From: Azospirillum thiophilum
Lineage (GTDB): Bacteria; Pseudomonadota; Alphaproteobacteria; Azospirillales; Azospirillaceae
Assembly (NCBI RefSeq): GCF_001305595.1
Contig: NZ_CP012404.1
Coordinates: 372,001-436,000, forward strand
DNA: 64,000 nt
Reading direction: 5' to 3'
Notes under the pieces: generated by a model
Seen by the model: only the letters and a program-made list of their open reading frames with translations
Database searches by the model: none
Told to the model about the DNA's origin: nothing
Shown here: positions 28,318-36,922 of the stretch, piece by piece
Layout: the number at the start of each line of letters is the position of its first letter
How positions within the stretch are numbered: position 1 is the first letter of the stretch
Made by a program: the position numbers and the translations under genes

Positions 28318-31300
28318 TTATCGTTCGGTCACAGCCGACGTTTGCAATGCCGACGTTTGCAGCGCCGCCCCATTGAGGAAGCGGCGCAGCGATGCCGGCT
28401 TCACCGGCTTGTAGAGCACGCCGCAGCCGCAACGCTCCGCCTCGGCCCGCACCGCTTCGGAGCGGTCGGCGGTCAGCAGCAGCCCCTTGACCGGACGGTC
28501 CCACAATTCCCGCAACCGTTCCAGAACCGCAAGCCCCGTCTGCTCGCCGCCGCCTCCGACGCCGATGTGATAATCCACGCAGACCACGTCGGGAAGCACG
28601 CCGTCGAAGGGGGCGAGCGCCGCCAGCGCCCCGGCGACGTCGGACGCGGTCGCCACCCGGCAGCCCCATTGGCCGAGCAGGGCGCGCAGCCCCTGCAGGA
28701 TCGGCTCCTCGTTGTCGATGCACAGCACCAGCAGCCCGGCCGACAGGGCGGCGGCCGGGCTGGCGGCCGGCCGGTCGACCGGGGCGGCCCGCGCCCGCTC
28801 CATCGGTACCTCGACCGAGAAGCCGGTGCCGCGCCCGACGGTTGAGCGCAGCGTCACCGGATGGCGGAGCAGTCGGGCGATGCGGTCGACGATGGCAAGG
28901 CCGAGGCCGAGCCCCTTGTCCTCGAATCGTCCCGGCGGGGTGCCGGCACCGTTCTCGCCGCCCAGCCGGCGGAACTCCTCGAACACCTCGCGGCGCTTGG
29001 CTTCGGGGATGCCGGGGCCGGTGTCCCACACCTCGATGCGCAGCCGGTCCCCCTGCAGGGGATTGCCATGGGCGGAGGTTCGGCGCCGGCAGCCCAGCAG
29101 CACCCGGCCGCTCGGCGTGTAGCGGATGGCATTGGACAGGAAGTTCTGCAGGACCCGGCGCAGCAGTTGCGGGTCGGACCGCACCACCGCGCCGCAGCCG
29201 ACCACCTTCAGCGTCAGCCCGCGTTCCTGCGCCAGGGCGGAGAACTCCACCCCCAGCCCGCCCAGCAGCTCGTCGATGGCGAAGCTGCGCAGCTGCACCC
29301 GGACATTGCCGGCGTCGAGCGAGGAGATGTCGAGCAGCCCGCCCAGCAGCATCTCGGTCGAGCGCAGCGAGGCGGCGGCGTTGTCGATCATGCCGCATTC
29401 GGCCGTGCGCTGGCCCGCCGTCGGCAGCGGCTCCCGCATGCTCTCCTCCAGCGCCGAGACGAACAGGCGGGCGGCGTTCAGCGGCTGCAACAGGTCGTGG
29501 CTGGCTGCGGCGAGGAAGCGGGTCTTGCTGGCGTTCGCCGCCTCGGCCTCGGCCTTCGCCTGCTGGAGGTCGTCGGTGCGCTCCCGCACCCGATGCTCCA
29601 GGCTTTCGTTCGCCTCGCGCAGCGCCTCGGCGGCGCGGTAGCGCTCGGTCACGTCGGTGTAGGTGGAGACGTAGCCGCCCTCCGGCAGCGGGTTGGCGAC
29701 GATCTCCAGCACCGTGCCGTCGGGCCTGCGGCGTTCGTAGCGGTAGGGCCATTGCATGGTCGCGGTGTCGCGGTTGATCAGCAGCGCCTTCATGTCGTGG
29801 GCGCTGTATTCGCCGCGCCCGGTGTTGAAGCGGATCAGCTCGGCGAAGGGCACGCCCACCCGCACCATGTCGGCCGGCAGGTCGAGCAGTTCCAGATAGC
29901 GATGGTTCCAGGCGGCGATGCGGTGGTCGGCGTCGATCACGCAGATGCCCTGGCCGATATTCTCCAGGGTTGCCTGCAACAGCTTTCGGTTGAAGCGCAG
30001 CGCCTCCGACGCTTCGTCCAGCATCGCCATGGCGTCGCCGCGCGACAGCGAGCGGCCGTTGGGCGAGCGTCCCTGGAGCGAGGCCGCCATCACCACCCGC
30101 GCCGACGCCGCCCCGATGGCGCCGGCGATCAGCGTCTCGGTGAAGCGTACGGCGTCGAGGTCGGCCGGGCCGGTTTGCCGCTTGCCGCCGGCGGCAGGGG
30201 GCAGGCCGCTCCGGCCGGGATAGGGGGCGGTGTAGGCGTCGAAGGCGGCGTTGCCGCGCTCCGCCCCGACGAAGCGGATGGCCAGCGCCCGCAGATCCGC
30301 CAGTCCCGCCGGGGCGTTGGGGGCGTCCTCGTCCTCCTCGTCCGGGGTGGCGGTGGTGTAGGCGACGGCCTGGCTGCGCTCCACCGCGCTGGGCCGGGCG
30401 AGCAGGGATCCGGCGACGAAGGCGATCGTGTTGGCGAGCAGGCTCCACAGGCTGGCATGGGAGATCGGGTCCAGCCCCTCGATCCCGAACAGCGCCTGCG
30501 GCCGCAGCCAGCCGATGCCCCAGGGTCCGTGGTCGAGGAAGGCGTCCGGCACCGGCACGATGCGTGCCATCGACGGCACCAGCAGCGTGTAGACCCACAG
30601 CAGGAAGCCGGCGCCCAGACCGGCCAGCGCCCCCACCCGGTTGGCCCGCGGCCAGTAGAGCCCGCCGAAGAAGGCCGGGCCGAACTGCGCCACCGCGACG
30701 AAGGACAACAGGCCGATGACGGTCAGCGGATAGTCGCGGTCGACCAGCCGGTGCATGACATAGGCGAGCAGCAGGATGCCCAGCACCGACAGTCGCCGCA
30801 CCAGCAGCAGCGTGCCCACCATGTCGCGCCGGCCGACGCGGGCGGCGAAGCGCGGGCGGCTGAGCAGCAGCGGCATCGCCACGTCGTTGCACAGCATGGT
30901 GCTGAGCGACACCGCGGCGACGATGACCATGCCGGTGGCCGCCGACAGGCCGCCGATGAAGGACAGCAGGCTGAAGCCGCCGGCCCCGGCGGCGATCGGC
31001 AGGGTGATCATGTAGGTGTCGGGGTTGATCCCTCCCTCTCCGAACGTCACCAGGCCGGCGACGGCGATGGGAATCATCAGCGCGCTGAGCGCCACCAGAT
31101 ATGTGGGATACATCCAGGCGGCGGCGCGCAGGTGGCGGGGGTTGTCGTTCTCCACCGTCATGACATGGTACATCTGCGGCAGGCAGAGGAAGGCGATGAT
31201 CGAGATCGCCGTGTTCGACCACCAGGTCGGATCGGTGAAGTCGGGTGACAGCAGCGGTTCGGCCTGCGGCCTCGCGATCAGGTCGGTGTAGCCGTCGAAC

Positions 31301-31965
31301 ATGCCCCAGACGATGAAGGCCGCCACCGCCAGGAAGACGGTCAGCTTTACCAGGCTCTCGAAGGCGATGGCCAGCATCAGGCCGCGGTGATGCTCGCTGG
31401 CGTTGATGTGGCGGACGCCGAACAGGATGGTGAAGAGCGCCATCGACAGCGCGACCGCGAAGGCGGTATCGCCCCAGATCGGCGGCTGCGGCCCCGGACC
31501 GGACAGGGCCGGCGCCGTCAGCACGTCGAAGCTGGCCGCCACCGCCTTCAGCTGCAAGGCGATGTAGGGCAGCACCCCGACCAGTGCGGTCAGCGTCACC
31601 AGCGCCGCCACCGCCTGGCTCTTGCCGTAGCGGGCGCCGATGAAGTCGGCGATCGAGGTGACGTTCTGCGCCTTGGTGATGGCGATGGTCTTGGTCAGCA
31701 CCGGCCGGGCGACCAGCAGCAGGATCATCGGCGCCAGATAGATCGGCAGAAAATCGAACCCGCTGGCCGACGCCCGCCCGACCGAGCCGTAGAAGCTCCA
31801 GCTGGTGTTGTAGATGCACAGAGTCAGGGCGTAGAGGAGGCCGGCCGAGCGCGAGGACGCCGCGACCAGCGTGCCGCCCGCCGTCCGCCGGTCGCCCCAC
31901 CAGGCGATGGCGAACAGCACCCCCAGATAGGCCGCCGACACGGCCAGCACCAGCCAACTCTGCAC
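28318..31965 (-). CDS. Hybrid sensor histidine kinase with N-terminal sodium:solute symporter (SSF) domain
   Basis: 1215 aa. About 1-490 is a 13-helix SLC5/SSF-type membrane domain (opening LVLAVSAAYLGVLFAIAWWG, with an IADFIGARYGKS segment). Next come a PAS domain (about 670-790, NIGQGICVIDADHRIAAWN), a coiled coil and a HisKA domain with His823 in ASHDLLQPLNAARL. The ATPase domain shows DTGPGIP and GLGLGLAIV. A C-terminal receiver has Asp1131 in VCVDYHIG. This is the CbrA/NahK-like architecture, in which a transporter-like domain senses or carries a substrate. The GTG at 31965, after GAGAGG, is preferred because the helix starts at once and no ATG is available nearby. The NarL-type gene downstream is its likely output. 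Confidence 0.9.
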   Translation of the reverse strand: MQSWLVLAVSAAYLGVLFAIAWWGDRRTAGGTLVAASSRSAGLLYALTLCIYNTSWSFYGSVGRASASGFDFLPIYLAPMILLLVARPVLTKTIAITKAQNVTSIADFIGARYGKSQAVAALVTLTALVGVLPYIALQLKAVAASFDVLTAPALSGPGPQPPIWGDTAFAVALSMALFTILFGVRHINASEHHRGLMLAIAFESLVKLTVFLAVAAFIVWGMFDGYTDLIARPQAEPLLSPDFTDPTWWSNTAISIIAFLCLPQMYHVMTVENDNPRHLRAAAWMYPTYLVALSALMIPIAVAGLVTFGEGGINPDTYMITLPIAAGAGGFSLLSFIGGLSAATGMVIVAAVSLSTMLCNDVAMPLLLSRPRFAARVGRRDMVGTLLLVRRLSVLGILLLAYVMHRLVDRDYPLTVIGLLSFVAVAQFGPAFFGGLYWPRANRVGALAGLGAGFLLWVYTLLVPSMARIVPVPDAFLDHGPWGIGWLRPQALFGIEGLDPISHASLWSLLANTIAFVAGSLLARPSAVERSQAVAYTTATPDEEDEDAPNAPAGLADLRALAIRFVGAERGNAAFDAYTAPYPGRSGLPPAAGGKRQTGPADLDAVRFTETLIAGAIGAASARVVMAASLQGRSPNGRSLSRGDAMAMLDEASEALRFNRKLLQATLENIGQGICVIDADHRIAAWNHRYLELLDLPADMVRVGVPFAELIRFNTGRGEYSAHDMKALLINRDTATMQWPYRYERRRPDGTVLEIVANPLPEGGYVSTYTDVTERYRAAEALREANESLEHRVRERTDDLQQAKAEAEAANASKTRFLAAASHDLLQPLNAARLFVSALEESMREPLPTAGQRTAECGMIDNAAASLRSTEMLLGGLLDISSLDAGNVRVQLRSFAIDELLGGLGVEFSALAQERGLTLKVVGCGAVVRSDPQLLRRVLQNFLSNAIRYTPSGRVLLGCRRRTSAHGNPLQGDRLRIEVWDTGPGIPEAKRREVFEEFRRLGGENGAGTPPGRFEDKGLGLGLAIVDRIARLLRHPVTLRSTVGRGTGFSVEVPMERARAAPVDRPAASPAAALSAGLLVLCIDNEEPILQGLRALLGQWGCRVATASDVAGALAALAPFDGVLPDVVCVDYHIGVGGGGEQTGLAVLERLRELWDRPVKGLLLTADRSEAVRAEAERCGCGVLYKPVKPASLRRFLNGAALQTSALQTSAVTER

Positions 31966-32500
31966 GACGGACGGACCTCTCGCGGAACTGCACCCCTCGC
32001 CCGCCCGGCAAGGGGCGCCGGCAAACGGCGCCGGCAAACGGCGCCGACTGGGCGGCGGGACGGGACGGTTCCCCGACCCTAGCCCAATGCCGCCGCCGCC
32101 AACAATGCCCCGCCCCGCTGTTGCCCAAAAACTATGCAGCTCTGAACGAAGGTAGGGGGAGCGGATCATTCGTTTGTTGAACTAACTTGTCGGTGCCGGA
32201 CGCCGCCGTCGCGGTCGCCGCTGCTGCGGCGGCCGGCGTTCCCGGCTCCCGAAGCGGGTTCCGGCCTGCAAGGGGACGCGCCGAAGCGGTCGTTTCCGTC
32301 TCCTCCCTCGGACGGGGACGGCCGCTTCCGCACCGCTCCCCCCGCGACAAAACGGGGCCCCATCGGTTTACTGCGTCGATGCCGCTGGGAAAGCGTCGCT
32401 TGCGGCCCAATCTGTGGCAAGATGGTCCATCGTATGGGAAGTCCGGCCGCGATGCCGGACCCGGTGCGTGGCCAGAAACGGAAGACGGACGCCCAAGAGA
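31966..32500. other. 535-bp intergenic region, divergent promoters
   Basis: No convincing gene. The stretch about 32125-32190 is AT-richer and could hold the promoter of the leftward kinase gene; the rest is GC-rich. The ribosome-binding region for the small rightward gene at 32501 is CCCAAGAGA. Confidence 0.5.
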
Positions 32501-32749
32501 ATGCTGATCGACGCCTATTTGGGGTTCCGGGTCGGGGACGTGGTCCTGGACCGTGCGGAGCTTGCGGCCGGCACCGCCACCATCAAGGAAATCCACGTCG
32601 TTCCCTGCGACTGGGCGCATGGGCTGACCGGCATCGCCGTCATGGAGAACGGTGCCGAGCGTTTCATCGTGCAGCTCAAGAAGGTGCGCCCGACCGACGA
32701 GGTCGAGACCGAAAGCAACGTCCGCCCCCTGCGCCACCGGGCGCGCTGA
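32501..32749 (+). CDS. Small conserved-looking protein of unknown function
   Basis: 82 aa. It reads as a compact beta-rich domain (GFRVGDVVLD, TIKEIHVVPCDW, ITGIAVMENGAERFIVQLKKV-like strands) with a charged tail. I recognise no family. Coding character is supported by normal codon bias in this frame and by a strong terminator 80 bp after the stop. The ATG at 32501 starts the folded part; longer in-frame starts would add low-complexity Arg-rich sequence. Confidence 0.55.
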   Translation: MLIDAYLGFRVGDVVLDRAELAAGTATIKEIHVVPCDWAHGLTGIAVMENGAERFIVQLKKVRPTDEVETESNVRPLRHRAR

Positions 32750-32826
32750 AGGCTGGACAGCGGCCGCGGGACACCGGACGCGAGCAGCCGGGACGACCGG
32801 CCGAGGTAAAAAGGGAATCGGACGAC

Positions 32827-32865
32827 GAAAAGCCCGCCGCCCCGGATCGGAGCGACGGGCTTTTC
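32827..32865 (+). terminator. Rho-independent terminator, probably bidirectional
   Basis: Perfect 10-bp arms GAAAAGCCCG / CGGGCTTTTC flank a 19-base loop and give T-runs on both strands. It lies between convergent genes (stops at 32749 and 32889). Confidence 0.85.
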
Positions 32866-32888
32866 TCATGAAACCGGCGGAGTTTCCG

Positions 32889-33179
32889 TCAGTGACGGAG
32901 CTGCACGCGTCCGCCATTCATGCGGGCGTCGTCGACGCGGGCGATGGCGGGCAGGGCGCGCAGGAAGGCGGCACCGGTGTCGGTCGCCTCGAACAGGACA
33001 TGGCCCTGGCGGTCCTGGCCGCGGAAGCGGGCCTCGGTCGCCATGCCCGCATTGCGGACGGCGGCGGACAGGTCGGACACGGCCTTCCAGACGCGGGCAC
33101 GGTGTTCGGCTGCACTGGCGCATCCGGTCGCATCCGCGACGGCCAGCGTTACGGTAAAGGAATGAAGCTCGATCGCCAT
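32889..33179 (-). CDS. Small protein of unknown function
   Basis: 96 aa, no signal peptide. Alternating strand and helix (MAIELHSFTVTLAVADATG, RVWKAVSDLSAAVRNAGM, HVLFEATDTGAAFLRALP) gives it a ferredoxin-like or ACT-like texture, but I recognise no family. The start at 33179 precedes the conserved-looking strand. It lies 94 bp downstream of the 82-aa gene on the same strand and ends at the shared terminator. Confidence 0.55.
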   Translation of the reverse strand: MAIELHSFTVTLAVADATGCASAAEHRARVWKAVSDLSAAVRNAGMATEARFRGQDRQGHVLFEATDTGAAFLRALPAIARVDDARMNGGRVQLRH

Positions 33180-33273
33180 GGTGGCACCACGGAACAGGGA
33201 TTGGCGGGATTTGAAGAACCCGGATCGTTCCGGCCATCGGCCGGATACGGGGCCGGCCCTGGGATCGAGAAAC

Positions 33274-33522
33274 TCAGTCGTAACGGGGAAGCTTCGACAG
33301 GACGATGTCGCTGATGAGACCACGCAGCTGGCTGACCGGGAGCTGTTCGACCGGGATGCGCACGGCGCGGGCATAGGTCTCGCAAACGTGCCAGGCATGG
33401 TCGGGTTCGACCAGGATGTGCCGGGCGAGATCGTGTTCGTCGGCGTTCGCCCGACCGGGGAGCGCCTTTTCACAGGCCAGAGCGGTATTCACCATGTCGC
33501 TGGCCAGACTGTGCAGATTCAT
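33274..33522 (-). CDS. Small protein of unknown function
   Basis: 82 aa, helical and rather acidic in the first half (NLHSLASDMVNTALACEKAL) and ending VSQLRGLISDIVLSKLPRYD. A GGAAGG site stands about eight bases before the ATG at 33522, so it is likely translated. It probably shares a transcript with the 96-aa gene. No family recognised. Confidence 0.55.
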   Translation of the reverse strand: MNLHSLASDMVNTALACEKALPGRANADEHDLARHILVEPDHAWHVCETYARAVRIPVEQLPVSQLRGLISDIVLSKLPRYD

Positions 33523-33871
33523 GGATGGCACCTTCCCATGTTCGGGAATTGGTTGGGGACACTGACAGATTAGACCTTCGGACCGGCCGCTACAACGGTG
33601 CCTATGACGTTCGTCTGTGACAAATGGGCATTCGTGTCAAGACGGGCGTTCCGGCAGTTCCGCCGCATGGTGGCCCTTCGACCCGCGGCGCCCCTGGAGA
33701 AGGGGCGTGACGCGGGTGGCCTCTGCGGGCGTAAACATAGGGTGGACCGGTTTATTCCGCCTGTGACCGTTTCGCGGGGCAGACGCGGCAAATTCCTGCC
33801 GGCTCACGCGGCAATCCCCTCTTGCGCCGGATGCGGTTTTGCACATCGCGAGGGGGTTGGGCAGGGCCGGC
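33523..33871. other. 349-bp intergenic region
   Basis: Short open frames on both strands have Arg/Pro-rich, low-information products and no good ribosome-binding sites. I see nothing else definable. It should contain the promoter of the leftward small genes. Confidence 0.5.
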
Positions 33872-34411
33872 TCAGATCCGGATCAGCCCGTCCTGCTTCG
33901 ACGGAGCCGGAGCCGGAGCCGGTGCGGCGGGGGGCGTGGCCGGCGCCGGGGTCAGCTGCCAGTTGTCCAGCGCGCGCCTCAGCGCGTCGAGGCCGGCGCC
34001 GGCGGTGGTCTTCGCCTCGTCGGCGGCGCGGGTGATGGCGGCGCAGAGTGCGGCGCGGCGTTCGGGGTCGTCGCGGCTTTCCTCCAGCGCGCGGCCGACG
34101 TCGTCGGTGGTGCCGCTGCCGTTGGCATCGGGCTGTGCCGTCTTGGGGTCGATGCCCAGCAGCGGCAGCAGATACTCCCGGCCCTTCTCGCGGGCGAGCG
34201 CTACCGCCCTGTCGCCGAACAGCTCCGCGGTCGCCAGACCGGCGTCCCAGGTGCCGAGCGCGGCCGAGACGGTGGGGCTGCAGCGTCCGGCGGCGGCATC
34301 GCCGGCCGGCTGGGCGTGCAGCGGCGCCGCTGCCAGCAGGGGGGCCAGCAAGAGGGCCGGCAGCAGAGCCGGCAAGACAAGGCGGCGTAGCGGAAGGGGC
34401 GGGCACGTCAT
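33872..34411 (-). CDS. Putative secreted protein of unknown function
   Basis: 179 aa with a clear Sec signal peptide from the ATG at 34411: a basic start, a long Leu/Ala core (LVLPALLPALLLAPLLAAA) and a PLHA-QP cleavage site. The mature part has two Cys (after GR and in ALCAA) that could pair, helices, and a Pro/Ala-rich C-terminus ending SKQDGLIRI. No family recognised. The phosphate-transport genes are divergent from it, 270 bp away. Confidence 0.6.
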   Translation of the reverse strand: MTCPPLPLRRLVLPALLPALLLAPLLAAAPLHAQPAGDAAAGRCSPTVSAALGTWDAGLATAELFGDRAVALAREKGREYLLPLLGIDPKTAQPDANGSGTTDDVGRALEESRDDPERRAALCAAITRAADEAKTTAGAGLDALRRALDNWQLTPAPATPPAAPAPAPAPSKQDGLIRI

Positions 34412-34580
34412 TGCGGGGGGAACCTGCGGTCGGGTGGGGCCGATAGGCGGATATCTGCCTGGGATCTGGGGTGGCGCGGCCTTCCTTTCCATGGCGGAGC
34501 GCCCAGGGGCGGACCCGCCCCGCCGGCGGCGGGAAACGCGGCATCAGGCAACGACCTGTGGCGATTTTGTTACCAGATGA

Positions 34581-34602
34581 CTGTTTCATGGCATTTACAT
34601 GA
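34581..34602 (+). promoter_or_regulatory. Possible PHO box upstream of the DUF47-pit genes
   Basis: Two imperfect heptamers, TTTCATG and TTACATG, stand 11 bases apart (within CTGTTTCATGGCATTTACAT), the periodicity of PhoB sites (CTGTCAT repeats). The match to consensus is only partial. The site lies 80-100 bp before the first start codon. Confidence 0.3.
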
Positions 34603-34680
34603 CATGCCGCCGCTGCACTGCCCGGCGAAGCGTGCTAAGAGCAGCCGAAATTTCGTACAGTCCACGCGAGACACCGTCCC

Positions 34681-35325
34681 ATGCTGCTGCGCGCATTCCG
34701 TTCGCTGATGCCGAAGGAGGAACGCTTCGTCGACCAGTTCGTCGAGCAGGCCCGCCACATCGCCGCAGCCGCCATCGCATTGGAAGCGGTGATGGAGTCC
34801 GCGCCGGACGAGCGTCCGCAGAAGGTCGCGGCGCTGAAACGGGTGGAGAAGGATGCCGACCGCATCGCCAAGGATGCCGGGCGCGACCTGCACCGCGCCT
34901 TCATCACCCCATTCGACCGCTCGGACATCCTGTCGCTGATCAACGCGCTGGACGATGCCATCGACCTGATGGACGAGGTGCCGCGCCATGCCGGCCTCTA
35001 TGGCGTCGAAGCCTTCGACGAGCCGATGCGGCGTTTCGTCGCGCTGATCCGCCAGCAGGCGGACGTTCTGGTGGAGTTGATGCCGCTCCTGGGTGCCATC
35101 GCCCGCAATGCGGAGCGGATCGACCATCTCTGCGGCCGGCTGTCCGACCTGGAGGACGAGGCCGACGACGTGCTGCGCGACGCGCTGAAGGCGCTGATCG
35201 CGGAGAAGCCGGACATGATCGCCTTCCTCGGCCGGCGCGAGCTGTACGAGATGCTGGAGGCGGTGACCGACCGGTGCGACGACGTCGGCGACCTGGTCGC
35301 GGGCATCACGCTCGACCAGGTGTGA
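34681..35325 (+). CDS. DUF47 / PhoU-like protein, Pit accessory
   Basis: 214 aa, all helical, with the DUF47 motifs LKRVEKDADRI, HRAFITPFDRSDI and LINALDDAIDLMDEV that supply acidic metal-binding residues in PhoU-like folds. It is cytoplasmic. It sits ten bases before the pit gene, the standard arrangement in which the DUF47 protein modulates Pit phosphate transport. Confidence 0.92.
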   Translation: MLLRAFRSLMPKEERFVDQFVEQARHIAAAAIALEAVMESAPDERPQKVAALKRVEKDADRIAKDAGRDLHRAFITPFDRSDILSLINALDDAIDLMDEVPRHAGLYGVEAFDEPMRRFVALIRQQADVLVELMPLLGAIARNAERIDHLCGRLSDLEDEADDVLRDALKALIAEKPDMIAFLGRRELYEMLEAVTDRCDDVGDLVAGITLDQV

Positions 35326-35335
35326 GGCGGCGGTA

Positions 35336-36349
35336 ATGGAGGCCCTGCAACTCGGTCTGCCGGCGATCATCGTCATCGTCTTCGTGGCGCTCGCCTTCGA
35401 CTTCATCAACGGACTGCACGACGCGGCGAACTCCATCGCCACCGTGGTGTCGACCCGCGTGCTGTCCCCCAAGCTGGCCGTCCTGTGGGCGGCCTTCTTC
35501 AATTTCATCGCCTTCCTGTTCTTCGGCCTGCATGTCGCCACCACGGTCGGCACCGGGCTGGTCGATCCGCTGGTGATGGACCCGGCGGTGATCCTGGCGG
35601 CGCTGATCGGCGCCATCGGCTGGAACCTGATCACCTGGTGGCTGGGGCTGCCCTCCTCCTCGTCCCATGCGCTGGTCGGCGGCATCGCCGGGGCCGGCAT
35701 CGCCAAGGCGGGGGTCGGCGCCATCATCGCCAGCGGCTTCACCAAGACCGCGGTGGCCATCGTGCTGTCGCCCGGCATCGGCCTGCTGCTGGCCCTGCTG
35801 CTGATGCTGGTGGTGTCCTGGCTGCTGCGCCGCGCCCCGCCCTTCGCGGTCGACCGGCAGTTCCGCCATCTCCAGCTGGTCTCGGCGGCGCTCTACAGCC
35901 TGGGCCACGGCGGCAACGACGCGCAGAAGACGATGGGCATCATCGCCGTTCTGCTGTTCAGCCAGGGCATGCTGGGCGACAGCTTCCACGTTCCCTTCTG
36001 GGTCATCATCGCCTGCCAGGCGGCAATGGGGCTGGGCACCATGATGGGCGGCTGGCGCATCGTCCGCACCATGGGCTCGCGCATCACCGACCTGAAGCCC
36101 TATCAGGGCTTCTGCGCCGAGACCGCCGGCGCCATCACCCTGTTCGGGGCGACCTGGCTCGGCATTCCGGTGTCGACCACCCACACCATCACCGGCGCCA
36201 TCGTCGGCGTCGGCTCCGCCCGCCGCACCTCGGCGGTGCGCTGGGGGCTGGCCGGCCGAATCGTCTGGGCCTGGGTGCTGACGATTCCCGCCTCCGGCAT
36301 CGTCGCCTGGCTCTCCTATTTCCTGGTGTCTGGCATCCTGCGTCCGTAA
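35336..36349 (+). CDS. pit: Low-affinity inorganic phosphate transporter, Pit family
   Basis: 337 aa integral inner-membrane protein with the two PiT signatures, DFINGLHDAANSIATVVSTR near the N-terminus and GGNDAQKTMGI in the second half, and about ten helices. Its length matches the shorter alphaproteobacterial Pit proteins. It is co-transcribed with the DUF47 gene. It probably carries metal-phosphate with protons. Confidence 0.94.
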   Translation: MEALQLGLPAIIVIVFVALAFDFINGLHDAANSIATVVSTRVLSPKLAVLWAAFFNFIAFLFFGLHVATTVGTGLVDPLVMDPAVILAALIGAIGWNLITWWLGLPSSSSHALVGGIAGAGIAKAGVGAIIASGFTKTAVAIVLSPGIGLLLALLLMLVVSWLLRRAPPFAVDRQFRHLQLVSAALYSLGHGGNDAQKTMGIIAVLLFSQGMLGDSFHVPFWVIIACQAAMGLGTMMGGWRIVRTMGSRITDLKPYQGFCAETAGAITLFGATWLGIPVSTTHTITGAIVGVGSARRTSAVRWGLAGRIVWAWVLTIPASGIVAWLSYFLVSGILRP

Positions 36350-36538
36350 GCGGTCGCCTGCCGGGGCGGCGAATCGGGAAGCGAATCGGGGGCGGGCAAG
36401 GGAAGGGCCCGGGGGAACACGGTGCGAACACGGGGCGAACGGAAAACCCGCCGTCCCCGACCCGCCGGATGTCATCGCGGCCTTGACCCGCAAGGGCGGG
36501 AACGGCAGGATCGATCTTGTGGAGACAGGATACCGGTC

Positions 36539-36853
36539 ATGCCGCATATAGAACGCACCGACCAAGGTGAGCAGTATGTGCTTCCCGGCACCGAACGCCG
36601 GACGGTTCCCGGCTTGCCCTATGCGGCGGAAGCCGACGGCCAACTGACCCTGCATTTCTATGCGCCGCCCGAGAAGGCCGAACGCCGCGCCCGTGCGGCT
36701 GCGGCGCGCGGGCTGACCGCCGTCCCGGCGATGGAACCGGCGACCGCGCCGGCATCGGCTCCAGTCGGGTCGACGCCGGCCATGACCGACGGCCTGCACG
36801 GCCTGTTCGGCCGGCGGCTCGCCCATTTCCCGCAGGTGTTCGAACAGCCCTGA
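36539..36853 (+). CDS. Small protein of unknown function
   Basis: 104 aa. The N-terminal half is a defined stretch (HIERTDQGEQYVLPGTERRT, LTLHFYAPPEKAERRAR); then a Pro/Ala/Thr-rich linker leads to a short conserved-looking tail GLHGLFGRRLAHFPQVFEQP. GGAGACAGGA stands before the ATG at 36539. No family recognised; coding status is probable, not certain. Confidence 0.45.
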   Translation: MPHIERTDQGEQYVLPGTERRTVPGLPYAAEADGQLTLHFYAPPEKAERRARAAAARGLTAVPAMEPATAPASAPVGSTPAMTDGLHGLFGRRLAHFPQVFEQP

Positions 36854-36922
36854 CGGCTTTCCCGCCGGCTTTCCGCCTTCCCCGAGGCGGGGGCGGGAAG
36901 TACTCCAAGGCGGCGGTCTCTC

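Noticed and set aside
28139..32128. 1329-codon frame overlapping the SSF hybrid kinase in another frame
   Set aside because: The kinase frame carries all domain motifs; the overlapping one is Arg/Gly/Ala-rich without motifs.
33598..34035. Possible rightward gene in the 33.5-33.9 kb gap
   Set aside because: Arg/Pro-rich product that runs into the antisense of the secreted-protein gene; no ribosome-binding site.
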